A stretch of DNA of 64,000 nucleotides from Alteromonas sp. KUL49 (GTDB taxonomy: Bacteria; Pseudomonadota; Gammaproteobacteria; Enterobacterales; Alteromonadaceae): positions 62,001 to 126,000 of the forward strand of contig NZ_BJKL01000004.1 in assembly GCF_006538345.1 (NCBI RefSeq), read 5' to 3'. A program made the translations under genes and the position numbers. The notes beneath the pieces are model-generated. The model did no database searches. It saw only the letters and a list, made by a program, of their open reading frames with translations, and was not told the origin of the DNA. Shown in pieces: positions 35,001 through 43,508 of the stretch (its first letter is position 1; every line of letters starts with the position of its first letter).

Positions 35001-35829
35001 TATTGCGGTATTTTCTGCGTTCTAAGGTATCTTGGGTATCGCGAATTTCTCGTTCACCACTTAAGAAAACAAGAATATCGCCCGGCGCTTCGCCCATGAG
35101 TTCATCAACGGCCAGCGCAATCGCATCCGCTTGGTCGGTTTCTCGGTCGAGTTCTTCGGGGTCGCGGTAGCGAATTTCCACCGGATAGGTTCTGCCACTG
35201 ACCTCAATGATAGGCGCATTGTTAAAGTGCTTAGAAAAGCGTTCAGGATCAATAGTTGCCGAGGTAATAATCAACTTCAGATCAGGGCGCTTATTCAAGA
35301 GTTGGCGCAAGTACCCCAACAGGAAGTCTATGTTTAAGCTGCGTTCGTGTGCCTCATCAATAATGATGGTGTCATATTGGTTCAAGAACCGGTCTTGCTG
35401 CATTTCGGCCAGTAACATACCGTCTGTCATTAGCTTAACGTAACTTCTATCACTCACTTGGTCACTAAAGCGGATTTTAAAGCCGACTTTATCACCCAGA
35501 GGCGTATTGAGCTCTTCCGCAATTCGAGTGGCCACGCTTCGAGCGGCAAGACGCCTAGGCTGAGTATGGGCAATCATGCCTTTCACCCCTCGACCTAACT
35601 CCAAACAAATTTTAGGTAGCTGAGTGGTTTTCCCAGAGCCGGTTTCTCCCGCTACAATCACCACTTGATGAGAAGCAATAGCTGCTTTGATATCATCTTT
35701 CTTGTCACTGACTGGGAGCGGTGGATAAGTAACCTCGGGAAGATTCTCCTGACGCCATTGATGCATATTTGCTGAAGCATCAATATCATTAACCAAGGAC
35801 TTCCATTTGTTCTCAAGCGAGCTATCCAC
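32047..35829 (-). CDS. hrpA: ATP-dependent RNA helicase HrpA (main reading frame)
   Basis: A DEAH/RHA helicase of 1,260 residues from a GTG at 35829. Walker A is AGETGSGKTTQLPK, Walker B is IIIDEAHERSLN with DEAH, motif III is ITSATIDPERF, and motif VI is SGRCGRVSEG. The DUF3418 C-terminal region follows (from about residue 650). HrpA acts in mRNA processing and rescue of stalled ribosomes. The GTG has no Shine-Dalgarno, and the missing N-terminus (YEKLSQCLSADTFRLKRRI, like E. coli HrpA) is encoded just upstream in another frame (35830-35954). Joining both gives 1,302 residues, close to E. coli HrpA (1,300). See the separate fragment entry and finding. Confidence 0.93.
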   Translation of the reverse strand: MDSSLENKWKSLVNDIDASANMHQWRQENLPEVTYPPLPVSDKKDDIKAAIASHQVVIVAGETGSGKTTQLPKICLELGRGVKGMIAHTQPRRLAARSVATRIAEELNTPLGDKVGFKIRFSDQVSDRSYVKLMTDGMLLAEMQQDRFLNQYDTIIIDEAHERSLNIDFLLGYLRQLLNKRPDLKLIITSATIDPERFSKHFNNAPIIEVSGRTYPVEIRYRDPEELDRETDQADAIALAVDELMGEAPGDILVFLSGEREIRDTQDTLERRKYRNTEIVPLYARLSASEQNRIFQPHSGRRIVLSTNVAETSLTVPGIKYVIDPGTARISRYSARSKVQRLPIEPISQASANQRSGRCGRVSEGICIRLYSEDDYLGRPEFTDPEILRTNLASVILQMLALKLGDISAFPFVQPPDNRNINDGFRLLEEIQAIVSKQGNNQLTKIGRQIAKLPIDPRYARMVIEANRTNALMEVVVIAAGLSIQDPRERPQEKRQQADEKHSQYHDKDSDFISLYNLWQEFKAQQSELSQNQLRKWCKQNFINYLRMREWQDIVSQLKKSVAELGFGVSSQEADYQGVHEAIASGLLSHIGFKDKDREYLGSRNTRFMIFPGSGLGKSQPKWVMGAELVETSKLFARMVAKIDPAWIEPLAAHVTQASYSEPHWSKKRGAVIAFEKVTLFGLPIVLKRAKVYSLIDPAICQELFIREALIEGHTKLNYGFLNDNNALLEQVDELEQKSRRRDLLVDEDELLSFYAGKLPVEVNNEASFKKWYRHRGKSVDLLFKEDDVYRQQPSVSLATAYPDVWRQGNITLPLRYNFEPNAIDDGVTVCIPLPVLNQVDNVGFDWLVSGLRHELIVALIKGLPKRLRRNFVPAPNYADACIADIQEQDKNGRPMRLLDAVTSKLLKMTGVRVEEDDWNLDALDRHLVMHFAAVNEKGDVISTSDNLDLLKEQCSGQVKQTFEKAATPELERSGITDWDFESLPETFAQKIGGFEVQAFPALVQKGDKVDIELIDEADKAALLHRKGTNVLVKNAMPSPLNYLQNKLPNKAKLGLYFNPFGQVKALIDDCIFAGIDALVQQFVDTNQTDIRNKADFDSCVNFVKGEINETVLDIAEKVEQGLTLAHQCQKQMKGNVPLTMIHALGDCKAHLSSLVYPGFVSDLGMHRLDDWNRYIKGLSRRLEKLPIDPNKDRMHQMTVEKSHDSWAKTKAKYPKGKVPSELEDIKWMIEELRVSLFAQQLGTSVPISAKRILLALEAF

Positions 35830-35954
35830 TTCGTTTTTTGGTTTTTTAATTCACTAGCAAGCTTTTGGATACGGCGCTTTAAGCGAAACGTATCCGCCGA
35901 CAAACACTGAGAAAGTTTTTCATAAAGAGGCTTGATAGTAATAGACGCAGACAA
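35830..35954 (-). other. hrpA: hrpA 5' segment in the +1 frame relative to the rest
   Basis: From TTG at 35954 (CAGGG 7 nt upstream) this segment encodes MSASITIKPLYEKLSQCLSA and then DTFRLKRRIQKLASELKNQ, matching the HrpA N-terminus. The frame then leaves the HrpA sequence and ends at 35658. The switch point is the run A AAA AAC C AAAAAA C on the minus strand. An extra base there would restore one continuous protein. Alternatively A AAA AAC is a canonical -1 slippery heptamer in the right phase. So either a one-base deletion in an A run, a sequencing error, or programmed frameshifting. Confidence 0.7.
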
Positions 35955-36066
35955 AACACTACCCTGACGTAAAAAATGAAGAAAATAATCGGCGCAGATC
36001 CTAGAAGAAGCGCGTTCAAAATACCAATGATTTATGCGCTTCTTCTAACAGGGATCGAGTATAGCC

Positions 36067-37399
36067 CTAAGCGAGAGTGTCGTTAGATGCCTGTGTAAAT
36101 CGCGGAAGATTAAACGCTATAGCAATAACGCCAAAAACAAAAATGAGCATGGGGTACCAGCAATAAGGCGTGATGGCCAGAGGGGAGATGCCAACCACTG
36201 CCGCTGCACTTAATAACTGTGCGCCATAAGGCACTAGCCCCTGAAAACTACACGAGAAAATATCGAGTAGGGATGCCGTTCTACGAGGGTCTACGCCGTA
36301 CTTCTTGTTTAAATCACTGGCGATTGGGCCTGCGGTCACAATAGCAATGGTATTGTTAGCAGTGGTCACATCGAGGAAGCTCACCAACCCGGCAATACTA
36401 AACTCAGCGCCTTTTTTACTTTTCACCCCAGACGTTAGCTTTTTAATCAGCCAAGTAAGACCCCCCGTTTTGATGCATCAAGGCCACAATACCGCCTATG
36501 GTAATGGCAATCATGGCCAAATCTTGCATCCAGCCCATGCCTTTTTGAATACTTTGCATCATAGATAGGGCTGTGAAACTCCCCTGCACTAGACCTACGA
36601 TACAGGCACTGGCAATGCCTACGGCTAGTACGGTAATCACATTAAAGCCGCCAAGCGCAAAGGCGATAATCAAAAAGTACGGCAATATGCGCCACACATC
36701 GTAGTCACCGGCTTCGACTAAACCAGATGTATCAACGTCGATAAACAATAACATGGCCATAGTGACAATACATGCAGGAATGGCAACAATGAGATTCGCC
36801 TTGAATTTGTCTTTGAGTTGCACACCTTGGGTACGAGTTGCAGCAATGGTGGTATCAGAGACAAAAGATAAGTTATCACCAAACATTGCACCGCCCACAA
36901 CAATGCCCAAGGCAAGTTCAACGGGTAAACCCAAGCTCTCTGCTAATCCAGCACCAATGGGCGATAACGCGGTAATCGTGCCCATGGATGTCCCCATGGC
37001 AAAGGAGATAAAGCAGCAAATCAGGAACAAACCGGGAAGAATGAGCGCACTGGGAACAAACTGAAGTGCCATGTTGACCGTGGCATCGCGGGCACCAATA
37101 TCAATAGTTACCGCATAAAACGCGCCGGCAAGCAAAAAGATCAACACCAATAAAATGATGTTCTTGTTACCACCACCTTCACAGAACCTTTGAATTTTAT
37201 CGGCAAAGCTAAGTTTTTGATCTTTTGGGTTTAAGCACAACGCAAAACCAGCACTGATAAAAAAGGCCACCAAAATAGGCATAGCAGTAATATCGTTAGT
37301 GACTAATCCAGTCGCAACGACTAAAACAACAAAGAGGAGTATGGGAGTTAAGCCCCAAGCATTTGGCGTTGGTGTTGTGTTTTCAGAGTGATTATTCAC
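36067..37399 (-). pseudogene. NhaC-family Na+/H+ antiporter, split by a frameshift
   Basis: Two consecutive frames form one antiporter. The first (37399-36443) encodes the N-terminal 318 residues with about eight membrane segments, including LSPIGAGLAESLGLPVELAL and VVGGAMFGDNLSFVSDTT. The second (from about 36470 to 36067) supplies AGLVSFLDVTTANNTIAIVT and the last helices. The junction is a G6 run (minus strand) at about 36465-36471; with five Gs the frame reads HQNGGLTWLIKKLTSGVKSK and joins to a 443-residue protein, normal for NhaC. The gene exports Na+ (or exchanges another substrate) in exchange for H+. It may be a true pseudogene or a sequencing error. Start ATG at 37399. Confidence 0.85.
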
Positions 37400-37492
37400 G
37401 AACTATCGCCCACGTTATAAAAATAAACAAAGCCCAAAAGCATATAGGTTTTAACGGGGTACGCAAAGTAAAATTGAGCAATATCAAAAACT

Positions 37493-38515
37493 TTACGGTA
37501 GCAAAGCTCGAAGTTCGCTGGGGGTGTACCCCGTTAGACGTTTAATAGTTCGACGAAAATTGGGTAAATCATTCACCGACATACGTGAAGCACCTTGCAA
37601 ATTATTCAGTTTTTGCAGTGCAAGTAGAATAATTGCCTGTTGTCGTTTAGCTTGTTCCTGCAATGCTCTAAAGCTCGTACCGTATTCACTAAGACTGCGT
37701 TTCAGCGTTGCTGAACTCACACCAAGTTCGGTGGCTATGTCTAATTGTGATTTGGTTGGCATATTAATCGCTTCGAAACGCACGAGATCCACTAAACTTT
37801 GTTGAGGTAAATCGGTGTTAATATCAATATCTGAAATTACCGAGACATTATTAGCATTTGGAAAATCAATAAACATCGCTTGTTCTGAAATCGACACGCT
37901 TGATATTGGAGAATCAAATCGAGTATTCAGGCCTAAGTAGGTTTCATAGTCGCTAATATTCCTCGGGCGCCCGGTATCAAGATGGCACATTAGATCTGTT
38001 CGTTTACCCAGCCATTGTTTTACCAACGAAACCAGCATTGATAGAGACATCTCAAGCAAAAAACTGAATTGCTTTTTGCTTCCCATGGTGTTTTCCAATG
38101 CCCAAACAATGTTGTTGTTCACACGGTATGGTCGAAACGATATAAAGGGAAAACAATGCCATCGATATTGAAACATCAGCTTACTAGCGCAATTGAGGTT
38201 TCTTGCGTGTTCTAAAGACTGAAGGAAAGGTGATTGCCAGGCATCTGCTAGGGATTTACCAATCAAAAAACTAACATCTTTACTGTTGCACTGAGACTGT
38301 ACGTTTGCGAGTAACGTCAGACATTGGCGTGCACTCAAAAAACTCTGCGGGGTTAGTTGCTCCAGGAAAATACCGGTTCCACGCAGCAGTTTTTCTTTGT
38401 TCGCTCCTCTAGGTACTGCGACTTCTATTGCCGCACTAATCAAGTAATATGCTGGAACAACCTTGTCGGTTAAACTCACGACACCGTTCATTTTTGTTCT
38501 GTTTGGCAGAGCCAT
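37493..38515 (-). CDS. AraC-family transcriptional regulator with Arabinose_bd-type N-terminus
   Basis: A 340-residue regulator of the class with a PF12625-type N-terminal domain. The C-terminal AraC helix-turn-helix pair is seen in LDIATELGVSSATLKRSLSE and the second helix region FRRTIKRLTGYTPSELRALLP. Similar proteins (e.g. OruR/ArgR-like AraC regulators) control amino-acid or fatty-acid catabolism. Its start overlaps the stop of the upstream GGDEF gene by one base (TAATG), so the two are translationally coupled. Target genes are unknown. An alternative start Met8 is in the N-terminal NRTKMNG. Confidence 0.85.
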   Translation of the reverse strand: MALPNRTKMNGVVSLTDKVVPAYYLISAAIEVAVPRGANKEKLLRGTGIFLEQLTPQSFLSARQCLTLLANVQSQCNSKDVSFLIGKSLADAWQSPFLQSLEHARNLNCASKLMFQYRWHCFPFISFRPYRVNNNIVWALENTMGSKKQFSFLLEMSLSMLVSLVKQWLGKRTDLMCHLDTGRPRNISDYETYLGLNTRFDSPISSVSISEQAMFIDFPNANNVSVISDIDINTDLPQQSLVDLVRFEAINMPTKSQLDIATELGVSSATLKRSLSEYGTSFRALQEQAKRQQAIILLALQKLNNLQGASRMSVNDLPNFRRTIKRLTGYTPSELRALLP

Positions 38516-39426
38516 TACGCCACATTCCGCTCACGGTTATCTAAGCGAATGATTAGTCTGTTAAGAATGCTACTGAGTGAATCACAAGAAGACAAAGCCC
38601 CGAGCACACAGCGAACGGGCAAGTACACCGCATCGCTTTTAGTTTTGCTTCTAAACGCTACGTGGCGAATACCCTCCACTAGTTGCTCTACGATTAATTG
38701 CGCTTGAGCTTTTTCAGTATCGGGCAAAAGAATGGCAAAGCGGTCTCCTGCATACCGACACGCCAAGTCTTGTTCACGTAACCCCATCACAATAAGTTGA
38801 GCAATCTCGTTTAAGTAGCGATCACCTTCAAATTGACCGTGTTCCCGATTCACTTGTGAAAAATCGTTTATGTCAACAAGCGCCACAAAGCCACTACGAC
38901 AGTCAGACTGGAGTGATTCAACCCGAGAACGCCAGTAGTCTCCACGGTACAATTGAGTAATTGGGTCGATATCTTGGTGACTGCGATAATCCCACTCTCG
39001 TCTTCGTAACTGCAAAGTGATCGCTCGCTGCTCTTGGTGCCACAAATACAGTGCAACTGTCATCACTACCATTCCCAACGCTGCAGGGTAAGACTCGATA
39101 TGACTCAACCACTGCACCGAATCGGGATAACGCAGAAATTCATCAAGCACATCTAACGACATAGAAAATAGAAAGCATCCCAACCCAAAGGTAAGTAAGC
39201 TCGTTACCTTGCCCGGCGGCCGACTTGCAAGTACGGCCATTATCCACCCAAAGGTAAGCACCACAACGCAGCCTTCACCCACAATATCCAATGCAGATAT
39301 CTCACCTATGGATTTGCCGTTCCCATAACACATGCCAAGAATCATGGCACAAGCAACAATTGCAGCGGTAAACACAAGCCATCCTTTATGGTGAATAAAA
39401 TGGGTTGTTTTTGCTTTGTCTAACAT
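38515..39426 (-). CDS. Membrane protein with degenerate GGDEF domain and intact I-site
   Basis: A 303-residue protein. Four hydrophobic segments lie in residues 15-130, followed by a linker and a GGDEF-family domain from DIDPITQLYRGDYW. The active-site motif reads AGDRF (226-230): the Asp in the third position stays, but the fourth-position glutamate is Arg. The metal Asp of the upstream strand is kept (VALVDINDFS). The inhibitory I-site RxxD is intact as R217-E-Q-D220, exactly five residues before AGDRF. So it is probably a c-di-GMP receptor or an inactive cyclase rather than an active enzyme. It precedes the AraC gene with TAATG overlap, suggesting a sensor-regulator pair. Confidence 0.8.
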   Translation of the reverse strand: MLDKAKTTHFIHHKGWLVFTAAIVACAMILGMCYGNGKSIGEISALDIVGEGCVVVLTFGWIMAVLASRPPGKVTSLLTFGLGCFLFSMSLDVLDEFLRYPDSVQWLSHIESYPAALGMVVMTVALYLWHQEQRAITLQLRRREWDYRSHQDIDPITQLYRGDYWRSRVESLQSDCRSGFVALVDINDFSQVNREHGQFEGDRYLNEIAQLIVMGLREQDLACRYAGDRFAILLPDTEKAQAQLIVEQLVEGIRHVAFRSKTKSDAVYLPVRCVLGALSSCDSLSSILNRLIIRLDNRERNVA

Positions 39427-39739
39427 AACCTTCTCTTCCGCTCATCACTGATGAGTCAAAACCTTTCAATTGAGCGCACTATCTCAGCACACTCATTTTT
39501 GTCTAGGGTCAGTTTGGCTCAGCAATGTGACAGGGGTATGGCATTGAGGTAGCTAGAAACAACGAAATAGTCAATTACCTTATATATTTCAATGTGATAA
39601 CGAAGGGGTCAAAATAGCTCATCAATAAAGTATTTTTGCCAAAGTATTTGATAATAAAAGGAAATGCCACGAATCCGTCACATAAGTGTCATGGAGTGTT
39701 TCTACTTTTATGGAAAACACACACTTAAGAGCACGTACA
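39427..39739. other. Intergenic region GGDEF gene / phytate TonB receptor (313 bp)
   Basis: Divergent promoter region. It holds the PhoB box at 39675-39692 near the receptor. The rest is AT-rich; no gene, hairpin or second PHO box of similar quality was found. Confidence 0.6.
39675..39692 (+). promoter_or_regulatory. PhoB (PHO) box upstream of the phytate receptor
   Basis: CCGTCACATAAGTGTCAT aligns with the PHO box CTGTCATAAAACTGTCAT at 14 of 18 positions, with both 7-bp direct half-sites (CCGTCAC, GTGTCAT) 11 bp apart. It lies 48 nt before the receptor ATG. TACTTT (39703-39708) could serve as -10. Phosphate-starvation activation is inferred and agrees with the gene content downstream. Confidence 0.7.
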
Positions 39740-42448
39740 ATGATTAAAAGGTTTAACCACACAGCATTATCTGTTGCTTGTCTTGCCGCTTTAGGACTAA
39801 GCAATACCGCATTTGCCGACGGTAGCATTGCAGGTAAAGTTACCCACGCTTCACAAAACACGATATACGTTGGGGCAAAGGTGGAGTTAGTTTCACCCTC
39901 CGACAATGAGGTGTCATTCTCAACCATCACTCGTCGCGACGGAAGTTTCCGTTTTCAAGCAATCCCCGCTGGTAGCTACACGCTCTCAGTAGAGTATTTG
40001 GGTGAATCCCCCATTTCCCAGGCAGTAGTGGTTGAAGACGATCAAACCATTACCCCAACGCTAGTTTTTGGTGAAAATGAGGCAATGGACGAAATTTTTG
40101 TACTTGGTCAGCGCAGTAGCCAAGCAAGTGCTATTAACCAACAGCGTGGTTCAAATAGAATCTCATCCATCGTATCAGCTGATGCCATTGGTCAGTTTCC
40201 AGACCAAAACGCAGCGGAAGCCCTTCAACGCTTGCCTGGACTTTCTATTGAGCGCGACCAAGGAGAAGGTCGCTTTGTGGGTATCCGTGGTATCGACCCC
40301 AACTTAAACAATGTGACAATTAACGGACTCAACATTCCATCACCTGAATCGGGTGTTCGTGCGGTTGCACTGGATGTCATTCCCTCCGAACTGATTCAAA
40401 CCCTTGAAGTATCAAAGTCTGTTACTTCTGACATGGATGGTGACGCTATCGGTGGTGCCGTGGCCGTTAAGAGCATCAGTGCATTCGATAAAACGCAAGA
40501 TACCGCCAGCGTTACGGTCCAACTTGGACAAAATCAACTTCGCGATGAAATCAATCCAAAAGTATCGGGGAGTTTCACTCACAAACTTAACTCTACCTTT
40601 GGTATTGCTGCTGCACTGTCTTATTTTGACAGAGATTTTGGGTCAGATAACATCGAATCAAATGGCGATGACGAAGTAGAGCAGCGCTTTTATGGCATTA
40701 ACCGAGAGCGTATTGGTGGTGCGGTTAACTTGGACTACCGACCAGATTTCAACAATCAGTACTTTTTACGCACCCTTTACAGCGAGTTTTCCGATGACGA
40801 ATATCGCTTAGCAAATACGTTCACATTTGATGGTGAAGACAGTGAAATCGAACGAGAGAGTAAAGACAGGTATGAAAGTCAGAGTATTCTCTCATTCGCA
40901 CTCGGTGGTGAACACCAACTTCCGCTTTGGCAAATAAATTGGCAATTGGGCTATGCGAAATCTGATGAAGACGAACCCAATGCGCTTTACTACGTTTTTG
41001 CTACCGAAAATGAAAATATTGACGGCGATTTGAATCAAATCATTCCCACTATCACACAGAATAGTGATGCATTAGATTTGTCCACCTACGAGCTCGACGA
41101 AATATCATTTGAAGACAATTACACCAAAGATACCGAGACAAGCTTCAAACTTGATTTCATTCGTCCGATCGAATGGAACGGAAATCAAGGTGAGCTGAAA
41201 TTTGGTACCAAGTACCGTAGCCGAGAGAAAGACAGAAGCAGCCAAATCTTTATCTATGACGGCGATTTTGATGGTATCGACGCAGAGCAGTTTGGCGCAT
41301 CTTCACCAGACTATAGCATTGGTAACTTTGGCCCCGGCCTATCGCGCTCAGCGCTGCGCAATTACTTTAGTTCACAGCGAGCTAACCTAGAATTGGCCGA
41401 TTTAGACAGTGAACTTGAGTCTAACGGCGCCACTTACGTGAATGAAGAAGATATCTTTGCTGCGTACCTAATGGGTACTTTTAACGTCGACAAACTTCAA
41501 ATCGTTGCTGGTGTGCGTTACGAGTCCACCGATTTCAGCACTCAAGGTATGCGTGTTGAGCTAGTTGAAAATGAACAAACCGACACAGAAGAAGTCGTTA
41601 ATACGCCTTGGGAAGCGGAACGTGATTATGATCACTGGTTACCAAGTATCAACCTTCGATATGACGTGACAGACAAACTTTTGGTACGAGCTGCATACAC
41701 ACATACGCTCTCTCGACCTAAGTTTGAAGACGTCGCCGCTTTCCAAATCATTGAAAGCAAGACAGAGGAAGACGACGGTGTTTTTGTGACCGAGCGTGAG
41801 GCTGAAGTAGGAAATCCGCAGCTCACACCGTATGAAGCTGAAAATATCGATCTTTCTATTGAATACTACCCTGGCGATATTGGTGTAATTTCAGCAGGTT
41901 ACTTCTATAAGAATATCGATAACTTCGTCATTTTTGCAGATGTAGCGGGTACGTCTGGATGGGAAGGCTTTGAAGAAGTTATTCAGCCGATTAACGGTGA
42001 AACGGCTTCACTGCAAGGTATTGAATTGTCATATGTAAAAGCGTTCAACAACGGTTTTATTGTATCGGCAAACACGACATTCTCTGATTCAGACGCAGTT
42101 ACCTTCCTAGACGGTGAGCGATTTGATACATCGCTACCAAACCAATCGGACACTATCGGGAACTTAACCTTAGGTTATGAAGCTGATACTTACAGTGCTA
42201 GATTGTCTATGACCTACAAGAGCGAAAACTTAGAGGAAATCGATGGTGACATGCTGCGCATGGAAGATGACCACACCCAGTTAGACTTCATGGCGAAATA
42301 CTTCATCAATGCAGATATGCAGTTGTATTTCAATGCAATCAATTTAACTGACGAGCCATTCTACAACTACTTCGATGAGCGTCAGCGTAATGCTCAATAT
42401 GAAGAGTATGGACGCACTTTCCAGTTGGGTTTCACCTGGCAAATGTAA
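39740..42448 (+). CDS. TonB-dependent receptor of the phytate/organophosphate locus
   Basis: A 902-residue outer-membrane receptor. Signal peptide MIKRFNHTALSVACLAALGL ends with NTAFA near residue 30. A carboxypeptidase-regulatory-like beta domain (residues 30-110, DGSIAGKVTHASQNTIYVGA) precedes the plug (ADAIGQFPDQNAAEALQRLP, then GVRAVALDVIPSELI) and barrel, which ends RTFQLGFTWQM with an atypical Met. ATG at 39740 was chosen because it begins the signal peptide; in-frame starts at 39686 and 39710 exist. It is followed by acid phosphatase and phytase genes and preceded by a PHO box, so its cargo is probably inositol phosphates. Substrate is inference. Confidence 0.92.
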   Translation: MIKRFNHTALSVACLAALGLSNTAFADGSIAGKVTHASQNTIYVGAKVELVSPSDNEVSFSTITRRDGSFRFQAIPAGSYTLSVEYLGESPISQAVVVEDDQTITPTLVFGENEAMDEIFVLGQRSSQASAINQQRGSNRISSIVSADAIGQFPDQNAAEALQRLPGLSIERDQGEGRFVGIRGIDPNLNNVTINGLNIPSPESGVRAVALDVIPSELIQTLEVSKSVTSDMDGDAIGGAVAVKSISAFDKTQDTASVTVQLGQNQLRDEINPKVSGSFTHKLNSTFGIAAALSYFDRDFGSDNIESNGDDEVEQRFYGINRERIGGAVNLDYRPDFNNQYFLRTLYSEFSDDEYRLANTFTFDGEDSEIERESKDRYESQSILSFALGGEHQLPLWQINWQLGYAKSDEDEPNALYYVFATENENIDGDLNQIIPTITQNSDALDLSTYELDEISFEDNYTKDTETSFKLDFIRPIEWNGNQGELKFGTKYRSREKDRSSQIFIYDGDFDGIDAEQFGASSPDYSIGNFGPGLSRSALRNYFSSQRANLELADLDSELESNGATYVNEEDIFAAYLMGTFNVDKLQIVAGVRYESTDFSTQGMRVELVENEQTDTEEVVNTPWEAERDYDHWLPSINLRYDVTDKLLVRAAYTHTLSRPKFEDVAAFQIIESKTEEDDGVFVTEREAEVGNPQLTPYEAENIDLSIEYYPGDIGVISAGYFYKNIDNFVIFADVAGTSGWEGFEEVIQPINGETASLQGIELSYVKAFNNGFIVSANTTFSDSDAVTFLDGERFDTSLPNQSDTIGNLTLGYEADTYSARLSMTYKSENLEEIDGDMLRMEDDHTQLDFMAKYFINADMQLYFNAINLTDEPFYNYFDERQRNAQYEEYGRTFQLGFTWQM

Positions 42449-42458
42449 GTGCTATTTG

Positions 42459-42482
42459 GGTGTAGCACACATGTGCTACACC
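42459..42482. terminator. Hairpin 1 after the phytate receptor gene
   Basis: GGTGTAGCACA (42459-42469) and TGTGCTACACC (42472-42482) are perfect 11-bp complements with a 2-nt gap. It begins 11 nt after the receptor stop. Confidence 0.6.
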
Positions 42483-42489
42483 ACTTTCC

Positions 42490-42507
42490 ACACACTTTGT
42501 GTGTTTT
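42490..42507 (+). terminator. Hairpin 2 with U tract after the phytate receptor gene
   Basis: ACACAC (42490-42495), loop TTT and GTGTGT (42499-42504), followed by TTT. A small stem with a T tail, 8 nt after hairpin 1; together they look like a partial terminator that lowers expression of the phosphatase and phytase. Confidence 0.5.
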
Positions 42508-42527
42508 CATTTTTCAAAGGTTAAAAA

Positions 42528-42548
42528 CACTGTGAGTCACTCACAGTG
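42528..42548 (+). repeat. Inverted repeat covering the phosphatase ribosome-binding region
   Basis: CACTGTGAG (42528-42536), loop TCA and CTCACAGTG (42540-42548) form a perfect 9-bp stem. Its right arm abuts GTGAGAG (42546-42552), the probable Shine-Dalgarno of the ATG at 42560. It may modulate translation. Confidence 0.55.
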
Positions 42549-42559
42549 AGAGTAAAATC

Positions 42560-43507
42560 ATGCGTTACTTAGTACTGTTCAGCCTGTTAGTCACTTTTGT
42601 TAGCAATAGCGCTGAACACATAGATGATCACTATTATCAAACACACTCAATAAACGCCTTAACTGGCAACGATGGCTATTCTTTCATCGTGCTGGGCGAT
42701 TGGGGCCGAAACGGCCACTTCTATCAAAAACCGGTCGCGAAATGGATGGACATTGCGAGCTATCAGCTCGATGCTGAATTCATTGCAACTACAGGCGACA
42801 ACTTTTACGACAACGGTATTGCCTCTGTCTCAGATCCCTATTGGCAAACGTCTTTTGAAGACATCTATCATCAGCCCCATTTGTTTATCGATTGGCACCC
42901 AGTACTGGGCAATCACGACTATCGGGGCAACTGGCAAGCGCAAATTGACTACAGTAATGTGAGTCGTCGCTGGGAAATGCCGTCCCAGTATTATGCAAAA
43001 AACATAGCGCTAGGTAACGAAAACGCTCTGCTCCTATTTATCGACACAAGCCCTTTAAACCCTGATTATGCAAATGAACCCAAATACCTAGCTGCATATA
43101 CTCAGGGGTCACAAACACAGTTGTTGTGGATTGAAGAACAGCTTAAGTCGTCAAACGCTAAGTGGAAAATAGTGATTGGTCATCACCCACTCTATTCGAG
43201 CGGAAAGCGTTACGGTAAGACTGATGCAATCAGAGGTGTGCTTGAACCTCTTTTGGAAAAATATGACGTTGATGCCTACATTGCAGGCCACGAGCACGAT
43301 TTGCAGCACAATCAAATTCAAGGTAGTGACCTAATACACATAGTCTCGGGTGGCGGTTCTGAAGTTAGACCGGTTAGCACCTATCCATTTACTAAATTCG
43401 CTAAATCAACAGGTGGATTTGTTGCAGTAACACTTAGCGATACATCAGTGCTATTCAGGTTCATCGACCACAATGGGAATCTGATTTACACCCACGAGGC
43501 ACAATAA
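42560..43507 (+). CDS. Purple-acid-phosphatase-type metallophosphoesterase
   Basis: A 315-residue secreted calcineurin-like phosphoesterase. Signal peptide MRYLVLFSLLVTFVSNSAEH. The dinuclear metal ligands appear in order: VLGDWG (Asp47), TGDNFYDNG, LGNHDYRG, IGHHPLYSSG and AGHEHDLQH. The arrangement and length resemble tartrate-resistant (ACP5-like) purple acid phosphatases, so it should hydrolyse phosphomonoesters in the periplasm or outside. It lies between the TonB receptor and the phytase and probably removes phosphate from lower inositol phosphates or other esters. GTGAGAG precedes the ATG. Cotranscription with the receptor is likely but attenuated by three hairpins. Confidence 0.9.
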   Translation: MRYLVLFSLLVTFVSNSAEHIDDHYYQTHSINALTGNDGYSFIVLGDWGRNGHFYQKPVAKWMDIASYQLDAEFIATTGDNFYDNGIASVSDPYWQTSFEDIYHQPHLFIDWHPVLGNHDYRGNWQAQIDYSNVSRRWEMPSQYYAKNIALGNENALLLFIDTSPLNPDYANEPKYLAAYTQGSQTQLLWIEEQLKSSNAKWKIVIGHHPLYSSGKRYGKTDAIRGVLEPLLEKYDVDAYIAGHEHDLQHNQIQGSDLIHIVSGGGSEVRPVSTYPFTKFAKSTGGFVAVTLSDTSVLFRFIDHNGNLIYTHEAQ

Positions 43508-43508
43508 A

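Noticed and set aside
35658..35954. Possible independent 98-residue gene overlapping the start of hrpA
   Set aside because: Its first 42 residues match the HrpA N-terminus, and the rest is the out-of-frame translation of hrpA itself. It is the 5' end of hrpA, not a separate gene.
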